Shown: positions 25,779 through 33,078 of the stretch, piece after piece | How the letters are laid out: each line of letters starts with the position of its first letter | Position numbering within the stretch: position 1 is the first letter of the stretch | Assembly: GCA_002425225.1 (NCBI GenBank) | Contig: DILV01000028.1 | Coordinates: 30,086-94,085, forward strand | Length of the DNA: 64,000 nt | Source of the DNA: Thiothrix sp. UBA5583 | Lineage (GTDB): Bacteria > Pseudomonadota > Gammaproteobacteria > Thiotrichales > Thiotrichaceae | Reading direction: 5' to 3' | Notes under the pieces: model-generated | The model's database searches: none | What the model saw: only the letters and a program-made list of their open reading frames with translations | What the model was told of the DNA's origin: nothing | Made by a program: the position numbers and the translations under genes

Positions 25779-27614
25779 ATGTCAGCATTCAGCAAATCCT
25801 TGCGTCTGTTCCTGCTGGTACTGGCAGTATTTAGCCTGTTCCGGCTGGGGTTTGTGCTGGTTTACCCGGATTATTTTCTGGAAGCCGGTTTCGCCGATAC
25901 GCTGTGGGCGTTGTTGCATGGAATCCGCTTCGATGCTTCGGTGGCAATGACTTTCCTGCTGCCATTCCTATTGTTGCTGAATTTGCCGTTCCGCTGGGTG
26001 ACGAATCGCTGGTGGCAGCAAGCGTTGGGCTGGGGTATTTTCGCGGTGTTGCTGGTTTATGTCGGTATCCTGACCGGCGATCTGGTGTATTTCAATCACG
26101 TCAAACGGCATCTGGCGGGTGAGTTACTGTTATTGGGAAACGATTATACGCTGCTGTTCGACATGACTCTGACCTATTGGCGTTGGGTGTTGTTGGCGGG
26201 TGTGGTGGTCGTGTTGCTGGCTTGGTTCTGGCGGCAATGGGTGCGTCTGCCGGTAACGCCTAACCGTTATGGTTGGCTGGTGCTGTTGCTGGTGTTCCTG
26301 CTGGGGGCGGTGATTATCCGTGGTAGTTTCGAGCGCAAACCCATCAATCTGATTCATGCCTATACCAGTGGTAGTTCCAAAGTAGCGAATCTGACCCTCA
26401 ATGGGGTGTTTACCGCTTGGCATTCCGGTAATCAGGGTGATAAATGGGCAAATTTCTTCAGCGATAAAGAAGCTCTGGCAATTCTTGGGTTGCCTGACCA
26501 GTCTTATCCTTTACGCAAAAGCTATCCGGCAACGGGTAACAGCCGTCCCAATGTAGTGTTTGTGCTGCTGGAAAGCTGGACACCCCAGTACATTGATGCC
26601 TTCGCAGGCAAAGGGTATGGGGTTACGCCCAACTTCGATGCATTGGCGCGTGATGGCATCATGTTCACCAACTTTTATGCGGCAGGGCAGCGCAGTATTG
26701 AGGGTATCCAGGCCACATTGACAGGCGTGCCACCGCTGAAAGGTTTGCCAACTCTGGGTTTTGGGCTGGAAGCCACCAATCTGACCCCTATTGGCAAGAT
26801 TGCCCGCTCGCACGGCTACAACACCCTTTTTCTGCAAACCTCACGGCGCAACAGCTTCTACGTAGACAAGATTGCGCAGACGCTGGGGTTTGAACATTAT
26901 TTCGGGGCGGAAGATACGCCGCCAGTGCTGGATTATCCTGATCTGAACGGAGCCAAGTTCGGCTGGGATTACGAGACTTACCTGAAGCTGTTTGACTCTA
27001 TCCAGAATAGTGGAGGCAAGCCTTTTTTCGCGTACATGTTCACGGGGGCGACCCATGCGCCGTATGCCCGCTTGCCCCCCCGTTTTGAAAAATACCCGCC
27101 CTGTGAGGGTGAAAATGGTTTTTACAACTTGCTGTATTACGCTGACTGGGCGTTGGGTGAATTCATGCGCAAGGCGCGGGAACAAGCGTGGTTTGACAAT
27201 ACCGTGTTTGTATTCACGGCGGATCATGTGTTTGCCAATGAGCAAAGCGGTGAATTCCGGCGCAAGTTCAACACGCCAATGCTGATTTATGCGCCTGCCT
27301 TGTATGCGCCACGGGTGGAAACGCGGGTGTTTTCACAACTGGATGTGATGCCGACCCTGTTGGACATCATGGGGTTCGCTGAGCCGTTCCATACATTTGG
27401 TGACTCTGTTTTTCGCAAGACCACTCAGGAAGCCTTTGTCAATGAAGGCGGAATCGGTGGGGTGGTGACAGACAAGGGGTATCTGAAACATTCCTACAGT
27501 ACCCGTTTGGAAGCAGAAGGCGAGCCAGCCGCGCTGGATGGGATGGAACGCAGGCTCAAGGCGCTGGCACAGGTGACAAGCCGGTTGGTACGGGAAAATA
27601 GGTGGGCAGAATAG
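25779..27614 (+). CDS. LTA-synthase-like sulfatase-fold enzyme (phosphoglycerol/phosphoethanolamine transferase)
   Basis: A 611-residue protein with five membrane spans (to about residue 175) and a periplasmic alkaline-phosphatase-fold domain. Landmarks are VVFVLLESWTPQYIDAF (first metal-binding Glu), GQRSIEGIQATLTGVPPL, where S306 stands in the nucleophile position that is Thr in LtaS, and FTADHVF (metal Asp-His). It is predicted to transfer a phospho-alcohol group onto LPS core, a glycan or lipid in the periplasm. It starts two bases after the GT9 stop, so both are one operon. Confidence 0.85.
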   Translation: MSAFSKSLRLFLLVLAVFSLFRLGFVLVYPDYFLEAGFADTLWALLHGIRFDASVAMTFLLPFLLLLNLPFRWVTNRWWQQALGWGIFAVLLVYVGILTGDLVYFNHVKRHLAGELLLLGNDYTLLFDMTLTYWRWVLLAGVVVVLLAWFWRQWVRLPVTPNRYGWLVLLLVFLLGAVIIRGSFERKPINLIHAYTSGSSKVANLTLNGVFTAWHSGNQGDKWANFFSDKEALAILGLPDQSYPLRKSYPATGNSRPNVVFVLLESWTPQYIDAFAGKGYGVTPNFDALARDGIMFTNFYAAGQRSIEGIQATLTGVPPLKGLPTLGFGLEATNLTPIGKIARSHGYNTLFLQTSRRNSFYVDKIAQTLGFEHYFGAEDTPPVLDYPDLNGAKFGWDYETYLKLFDSIQNSGGKPFFAYMFTGATHAPYARLPPRFEKYPPCEGENGFYNLLYYADWALGEFMRKAREQAWFDNTVFVFTADHVFANEQSGEFRRKFNTPMLIYAPALYAPRVETRVFSQLDVMPTLLDIMGFAEPFHTFGDSVFRKTTQEAFVNEGGIGGVVTDKGYLKHSYSTRLEAEGEPAALDGMERRLKALAQVTSRLVRENRWAE

Positions 27615-27663
27615 CTTATGCTATAGTTTCGCACCGATTATTCACATCAGAGAGTTACGACCA

Positions 27664-28038
27664 ATGAAAACAATGACAATGCTGCCTCTGGCGCTGATCT
27701 TTGCCCTGACAGCATGTGGTGAAAAACAAACCGGCACTGCTGCACCTGATGCTGCCCAGTCTGTGGCTCAAACAGCGGGTGCTGCTGCCCCTGCCGGGGA
27801 TACCACCAAAGCGGCGGCCGATGGTCATCCTGGCAAGGTCGTCCACGATGCCAACTGCATCAGTTGCCATGATAGCGGTGTTTATACCCGTGCCGACCAC
27901 AAGATGAAGGATTTCACCATGCTGTCCGGGCAGGTGCGCCGTTGTGATGCCAATCTGGGTAATCGTTTGTCAGATGATGAAATTACTAACGTGATTGATT
28001 ATCTGAATTCAACCTATTACAAGTTTCCCAAGCAGTAA
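27664..28038 (+). CDS. Lipoprotein c-type cytochrome, monohaem
   Basis: A 124-residue protein with a lipobox (LTAC, lipidated C18), a low-complexity Ala/Thr/Gly linker to about residue 50, and a small class I cytochrome c domain with the haem motif CISCH (C65, C68, H69). A later Met (HKMKDFTML) is the probable axial ligand. A lone Cys in VRRCDANLG is unusual. It sits on the periplasmic face of the membrane and carries electrons. It is followed four bases later by a ferredoxin gene. Confidence 0.88.
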   Translation: MKTMTMLPLALIFALTACGEKQTGTAAPDAAQSVAQTAGAAAPAGDTTKAAADGHPGKVVHDANCISCHDSGVYTRADHKMKDFTMLSGQVRRCDANLGNRLSDDEITNVIDYLNSTYYKFPKQ

Positions 28039-28042
28039 GCCA

Positions 28043-28345
28043 ATGCGTTATACCGTCACCATCCAGAATACGCCGTACTCTTTTCAGGTAGAAAAGGGGG
28101 AAACTGTGTTACAGGCTGCCTTGCGACTGGATATTCCCGTGCCGTGGGGTTGCGGCGGTGGTGTTTGCGGGGTTTGTATGGGGCAAATCGTCAGTGGTGA
28201 ACTGGTGTACCCGGATGGTGAGCCGCTGGCCTTGTTCGAGGAAGATGCTGCCAGCGGCAAAGGCTTGTTTTGTGTCGGGCATCCAGCGACCGATCTGGTG
28301 CTGGATGTGCCGGAAATGGGTCAAAACTGGGAGCCGTTTGCCTAA
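28043..28345 (+). CDS. 2Fe-2S ferredoxin, plant type
   Basis: A 100-residue ferredoxin with ligands C37, C42, C45 and C77 (CGGGVCGVCMGQ then FCVGHP), the Cx4Cx2C...C pattern of [2Fe-2S] ferredoxins, with a normal beta-grasp surround. It is cytoplasmic, with no signal peptide. It stands four bases behind a periplasmic cytochrome c gene, so cotranscription is likely even though the two proteins are on opposite sides of the membrane. Its stop overlaps that of the gene on the other strand by three bases. Confidence 0.92.
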   Translation: MRYTVTIQNTPYSFQVEKGETVLQAALRLDIPVPWGCGGGVCGVCMGQIVSGELVYPDGEPLALFEEDAASGKGLFCVGHPATDLVLDVPEMGQNWEPFA

Positions 28346-28836
28346 TTCGGCGCTTTGACCGCTTCCTGCCAGGGCTGCCCGTCAATCAGCAGGTCACGGA
28401 TAACCGCCGTACCCTGTGGGTCAACGGACAACACCAGCGTGCCACGTTTGTCCCGTACCTTGTTTTCCAGTATGGCGGCGTGTTCTTCCGGTATGTAAAA
28501 GCGTTCGATACCTGCGTTGAAGTTGGCACTGCTGTCACAATAACCCCGAATGAACAGTTTGCAATCCGCAGGAACGGTATCAGCCGGTGTTGCCAGCCGT
28601 TCGGGTTGTAGGCACACTGCTGTTGCCACATCCGTTGCCGCGCAAAGGTTTTCCAGACCGTAATCCACCTGATAGATCAGGTAATGCCCTGACAACAAGT
28701 CACGCGGGTCGAAGCCTTCAATGGGCAGGGCAACCTCTGCGCCACTGCTACGTTGTGTGCTTTTCATCCAGGCTGTTGCTGCCAGTGCCAGTATGGGCAG
28801 GGTTAGGGCGATTGCCAACAGGGTACGCTTGTTCAT
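28342..28836 (-). CDS. GDYXXLXY-domain membrane-anchored protein
   Basis: A 164-residue protein with an N-terminal anchor (about 5-25) and the GDYXXLXY motif seen as SGHYLIYQVDY, with a later FYIPEEHAAILENKV and LVLSVDPQGTAVIRDLLIDG. Members are encoded next to DUF2157 membrane proteins. Function is unknown. The ATG at 28836 overlaps the DUF2157 stop by four bases, so the two are one unit. Cysteines in LCAATDVATAVC, ADCK and GYC may form disulfides in the periplasm. Confidence 0.8.
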   Translation of the reverse strand: MNKRTLLAIALTLPILALAATAWMKSTQRSSGAEVALPIEGFDPRDLLSGHYLIYQVDYGLENLCAATDVATAVCLQPERLATPADTVPADCKLFIRGYCDSSANFNAGIERFYIPEEHAAILENKVRDKRGTLVLSVDPQGTAVIRDLLIDGQPWQEAVKAPN

Positions 28837-30032
28837 GCCTGCAACTCCTTGCTCCATGTCCGCAGCCGTTCACGTCCCTTGTACCACAGCCAGGCAATGC
28901 CCATGATCAGCCCGCCGGAAATGATCAACCCCACGCCGGTAGCTGCTAGCCCACCCATCGCTTGAAAATACAGGATGACGAAACGTGCTCCGATCAGGAA
29001 TGTCACCAGATTGAAGGTGCGCTGATGCCCCACATTTCCGGCATGGATGGCGTACAGAAACAAAATCGCCAGCGTCAGCAAGGGGGCGCGGACATCATCT
29101 GCCTGCCAGAAGCTGACCGTTTCATGATCGTATGTGTCGAACAGGCTGTAGCGTTGCTCACCGGTAAACAGCAGGTCAGGGTAGTAATACAGCAACAGCA
29201 AGGCCAGTGCTGCCAGCAACAGCAGCTTGTTGGTCAGGCGGTATTGCTGCTGCAACAGGATACCTATTGCCAGCAAGGCAGCCACGATGTAAGCAGGCAA
29301 ATACCGGGAAGCCTGATAATCCAGCAATTCCCCACCGGAACGGGCAATATCGGCAAACACTAGCGCGATAACCGCACCGACCTGAAACCAGAAAAACAGG
29401 CTGGAAGCAAACCCGTGCAGCCATTTGTTGCGCAGGGCAAGTTGGTACAACAATGCCGCCAGCAGCGGAGCCAGCAACAAGGCTGCCGGAAACTCATCCA
29501 GTGTATGCCGGAAATGTGTACCCACGCCTGCCACAATGCTCCAGACGAGGCCGGAAAGGAACAGTGTTACCCAGAAAAAGCGGGTAAACAGGCTATGGGC
29601 AAACAGACTGAGTAAAGCAGTGATCAGCGCCCAGAACAGCAGCGCGTGATACCAAGCCCCACCGGAATGGAATATTTGTGAAATCAGGCCGATGCTGGCA
29701 AGGCAGAGCAGCATGAAACCCACCACCAGTACTTCAAACCACACCCCTTGTGACTGGTTGGGGTATTGCCAGTAAATGCCTGCCGCCAGCAATGCCAACA
29801 GGGTAAAATTGGCAGCCAGTTTGACCGTATCAGGGATGTCTGCCCAGTTGGAGGCAATCAGGGAAATGACTCCCAGCCCGATGATGGCTGACCCCAGGAT
29901 CATCAGGCTGTAAAGCCACCAGTTAGAACGCTGCGGGTGGCTGGTTTCAAAAGCGAGGATAGCCTCGTGCTGAGTCGGGCTGATCAGTCCAGCCTGTACC
30001 CAGCGTTGCAGTTTGTTTGCCATGATGCTCAT
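28833..30032 (-). CDS. DUF2157 multi-span membrane protein
   Basis: A 399-residue protein: a soluble helical head (about 1-38, QRWVQAGLISPTQHEAIL is the DUF2157 signature) followed by about eleven to twelve membrane spans. Function unknown; it is paired with the GDYXXLXY protein that overlaps its stop. Two nearby ATG codons (30032, 30023) are both possible starts and no clear ribosome site decides. Confidence 0.82.
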   Translation of the reverse strand: MSIMANKLQRWVQAGLISPTQHEAILAFETSHPQRSNWWLYSLMILGSAIIGLGVISLIASNWADIPDTVKLAANFTLLALLAAGIYWQYPNQSQGVWFEVLVVGFMLLCLASIGLISQIFHSGGAWYHALLFWALITALLSLFAHSLFTRFFWVTLFLSGLVWSIVAGVGTHFRHTLDEFPAALLLAPLLAALLYQLALRNKWLHGFASSLFFWFQVGAVIALVFADIARSGGELLDYQASRYLPAYIVAALLAIGILLQQQYRLTNKLLLLAALALLLLYYYPDLLFTGEQRYSLFDTYDHETVSFWQADDVRAPLLTLAILFLYAIHAGNVGHQRTFNLVTFLIGARFVILYFQAMGGLAATGVGLIISGGLIMGIAWLWYKGRERLRTWSKELQA

Positions 30033-30050
30033 GGATGCGTTGCCTGTTTG

Positions 30051-30968
30051 TTATTGGTCGGTTTGCCCAGGCAGATTCTGCCAGCTCGTGCGGATGAACT
30101 CGCCCAGCGCGATGAATTCACTTTCACGTGCACTGCCACGCCGCCAGGCCAAACCAATTTCACGAAAACTTTCCTCTGGTAGTGGCCATGTTTTCACTTC
30201 AGTGCCGCTTAGCAACGCTGAGCCTTTGACCATTTCCGGGAGGTAGGAAATGCCAAGGTCGGCATCAACCATTTGCACCAAGGTCAGCAGGCTGCTGGCG
30301 GTGAAACGGCTGATTTTGTCCATATCCTGCAAATGGCAGGCCGACAGGGTGTGGTCACGCAGGCAGTGACCATCTTCCAGCAACAGGATGCTTTCCGGGT
30401 TTAGCTCATCGAAAATGTAGCGGTTGGGACGGGTATGTTGGGTATCTTCCCGGCAAGCCAGCAGGAAACGGTCTTTGAATAACGATTGCACTTCCACACT
30501 GCGCAGGGCATAGGGCAGGGCGATGATGATGAGATCCAGCTCACCATTCATGAGTTTTTCGTAGACCCGCTGGGTAATGTCTTCCGTCAGGTACAGGCGC
30601 AATTGGGGAAACCTATTGCGCAAGGCGGGTAGTACATGCGGCAGCAAAAAGGGAGCAATGGTGGGAATCACGCCAACCCGCAATTCACCCGTCAGGGGAG
30701 CATGGTTGCTACGCGCCAGTTCCACCAGATTTTCCATGTCACGCAAACAACGGCGGGCTTCGGCAGCAATTTGTCGCCCGATGTGGGTGACGGTGACGTT
30801 TTTGTTGGTACGGTCAACCAGTTGCACCTCCAGCGTGGTTTCTAGCTCGCGGATGGCAGTACTAAAGGCGGATTGGGAAACAAAACAGGCTTCGGCTGCC
30901 TTGCCGAAATGTTCGTGGCTTTCCAGTGCTATGAAGTAGCGAAGCTGTTTGACGGTGGGCAAGTTCAT
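30051..30968 (-). CDS. oxyR: OxyR, LysR-type hydrogen peroxide regulator
   Basis: A 305-residue LysR regulator: a winged helix-turn-helix at about 1-60 (LRYFIALESHEHFGKAAEACFVSQSAFSTAIRELE) and a periplasmic-binding-like sensor. The two redox cysteines, C202 in GHCLRDH and C211 nine residues on, have exactly the spacing of E. coli C199/C208, which form the disulfide that activates OxyR. The ATG at 30968 has GAGG seven bases ahead. It probably controls peroxide defences such as tpx or catalase, none adjacent. It lies 84 bases downstream of the FadB-like gene on the same strand. Confidence 0.92.
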   Translation of the reverse strand: MNLPTVKQLRYFIALESHEHFGKAAEACFVSQSAFSTAIRELETTLEVQLVDRTNKNVTVTHIGRQIAAEARRCLRDMENLVELARSNHAPLTGELRVGVIPTIAPFLLPHVLPALRNRFPQLRLYLTEDITQRVYEKLMNGELDLIIIALPYALRSVEVQSLFKDRFLLACREDTQHTRPNRYIFDELNPESILLLEDGHCLRDHTLSACHLQDMDKISRFTASSLLTLVQMVDADLGISYLPEMVKGSALLSGTEVKTWPLPEESFREIGLAWRRGSARESEFIALGEFIRTSWQNLPGQTDQ

Positions 30969-31052
30969 GGCAACCTCAAGATTATCGTTTTTGAAGTTTA
31001 CCACTTGGATAATATTCTGTTTTCTGTATGGTTGTAAAAAAACTTTTTCTTG

Positions 31053-32972
31053 TTACGGCAATGTCATCCTGGTTGTTGCAGTGAAATGCAGCGGCCCACC
31101 CCGGAATGGCGCAAACCCCATACCAAAAATCACACTGGCATCCACCAGATCGGCATCTTCCACAATACCTTGTTCCAAACAGATATGGGCTTCACGGATC
31201 ATCGGTTCCATCAGGCGGGATTGCAGCGAAGTGTGGTTGCCGTTCCATGTGGCTTTTTCGGTTTTCATCATTTTGCCGTGCCGGTAACGGTAGAAACCTT
31301 CGCCGCTTTTTTTCCCCAGTTTGCCTGCCTTGGTTAGGTGGTAAATGCTCAGGGGCAGTTCCATCCCCAGTTTGCGTTGGAGGATTTCGCCAATTTGCTG
31401 GCAAACATCCAGCCCGATGACATCTGCCAGTTCCAGCGGCCCCATTGCCATACCACAATCGCGTGCGGTGGCATCAATGATGGTGGTAGGAATGCCTTGC
31501 TGTTGCAGGCGTATACCTTCCAGCAGGTAAGCCATGAGGATACGGTTGACCAGAAAACCGGCGGAGCTTTTGACTGGCAACGGCAGTTTGTCGATATGAC
31601 GGACAAAGGCACAGGCACGCGCCAGTAGATCACTATCCTGCACGTCAGGCTCGTGGGCAATTTCCACCAGTGGCATTTGCCTGACCGGATTGAAAAACTG
31701 CAAACCAATCAGTCGCCGGGGTTCGCGCAGGCTGTTGTTGATGTCTTCCAGCGGGATGCAGGAGGTATTGGTGGCAAGGATAGCGTCGGCACGGGCTTTG
31801 CGTTCCAGTTCGGCGAAAAGCTGGCGTTTGGCTTGCGGGTTTTCGCTGATGGCTTCGATGATAACGTCTGCCTTGCTGACCTGTGCGCCGTGCGGGTCTA
31901 TCAGCAGGGTATCCATATTGGCTTGCGGCATTTGTGCGGTGGCATTTGCCAGTGCCGCCGGGGCGCGGTCTTGCAGGCTGACACGTAAGCCGTGGTGTAT
32001 ACACCACGCGGCAATGGCAGTGCCCATTGTGCCTGCACCCACGATATGGACATGTCGGGGCTGGAACTGTCGCTTGTCGCCAAAGGCTTTCAGACGGTTT
32101 TGCAGGAAAAAGATTCGCACCAGATTGCGGGCTGTTGCACCCATCGCCAGTTGGGCGACAGACTGGGCTTCAGCCTGATACATATCCACAGGGTTGCCAC
32201 CGTGTTTTTCCCACAGGTCAATCAGGGAGTAGGGTGCGGGGTAATGTTCCGGTCTGGCTTGTTCTGCAACCTGCTGGCGCAGTTTGATGGCAAGCAGTTT
32301 GCGCGAAGGGGCCAGTTTGCCGATGGCAGCGACATGCAGCGGTGCTTTGGCTTTGGCGGGCAGTGTCAGCAGGGTCTGGATGGCAGTTTCACGCAGGCGT
32401 TCCACAGGCACGCAGTTATCTACCAGCCCAAGCGCTTGTGCTTGCTGCGGGCGTAACAGTTTGCCGGTGAGCATGATGTCCATCGCATTCAGCACGCCAA
32501 GTTTGCTGATGGAACGCACCGTGCCACCAAAACCGGGGTGAATGCCGAGTTTGACTTCCGGCAAACCTAGCCGGGTGTCGGGTGTGGTGCTGCTGATGCG
32601 GTAATCCAGTGCCAGCGCCAGCTCCATGCCACCACCCAGACAAACGCCGTCAATCATGGCAAGGGTTGGGCAAGGCAAATCTTCAAACTGTTGGCAAACA
32701 GCCTGCCCCTGGCGGATGAATGCCAAAGCCTGTTCATTGCTGGTGAGGCTGGTAAAGTGCTTGATGTCAGCACCTGCGACGAAACTGCCGGGTTTGGCGG
32801 AACCAACCACCAGCCCACGCGGCTTAAGCGAGCGAATTTCAGTGCAGGCACGCGCAAGTTCGGCGAGTACGGCAGGTGTGAGCAGATTAGTCGATTCTCC
32901 CTGCACGTCCAGACTGAGCCACGCCAGACGTTGCTCGTCAACGGTTAGTTGCAGGTGTTGAAACCCGTTCAC
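31053..32972 (-). CDS. Fatty acid oxidation complex alpha subunit (FadB/FadJ-like)
   Basis: A 639-residue bifunctional protein. Residues 1-190 are an enoyl-CoA hydratase/isomerase with the oxyanion-hole segment SFVAGADIKHF, DGVCLGGGMELALA and GLPEVKLGIHPGFGGT. From about residue 305 an L-3-hydroxyacyl-CoA dehydrogenase NAD-binding domain follows (VGAGTMGTAIAAWC near 311; ILATNTSCI), then its C-terminal helical domain (GFLVNRILMAYL). The two steps of beta-oxidation between enoyl-CoA and 3-ketoacyl-CoA are covered. It ends soon after GFAPFRGGPLHF, about 60-75 residues before the usual end of FadB or FadJ. The FadE-like gene lies just upstream on the same strand; the thiolase partner is not adjacent. 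Confidence 0.88.
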   Translation of the reverse strand: MNGFQHLQLTVDEQRLAWLSLDVQGESTNLLTPAVLAELARACTEIRSLKPRGLVVGSAKPGSFVAGADIKHFTSLTSNEQALAFIRQGQAVCQQFEDLPCPTLAMIDGVCLGGGMELALALDYRISSTTPDTRLGLPEVKLGIHPGFGGTVRSISKLGVLNAMDIMLTGKLLRPQQAQALGLVDNCVPVERLRETAIQTLLTLPAKAKAPLHVAAIGKLAPSRKLLAIKLRQQVAEQARPEHYPAPYSLIDLWEKHGGNPVDMYQAEAQSVAQLAMGATARNLVRIFFLQNRLKAFGDKRQFQPRHVHIVGAGTMGTAIAAWCIHHGLRVSLQDRAPAALANATAQMPQANMDTLLIDPHGAQVSKADVIIEAISENPQAKRQLFAELERKARADAILATNTSCIPLEDINNSLREPRRLIGLQFFNPVRQMPLVEIAHEPDVQDSDLLARACAFVRHIDKLPLPVKSSAGFLVNRILMAYLLEGIRLQQQGIPTTIIDATARDCGMAMGPLELADVIGLDVCQQIGEILQRKLGMELPLSIYHLTKAGKLGKKSGEGFYRYRHGKMMKTEKATWNGNHTSLQSRLMEPMIREAHICLEQGIVEDADLVDASVIFGMGFAPFRGGPLHFTATTRMTLP

Positions 32973-33078
32973 GCAAAAACCTCTCCCATCTCAGCAAATG
33001 CCCTTCTGTTTACCGATGCACCGATATTAACAAGGATTGATTGCTGTATGATTAACAATCTTGCAATTTCTGCACACT

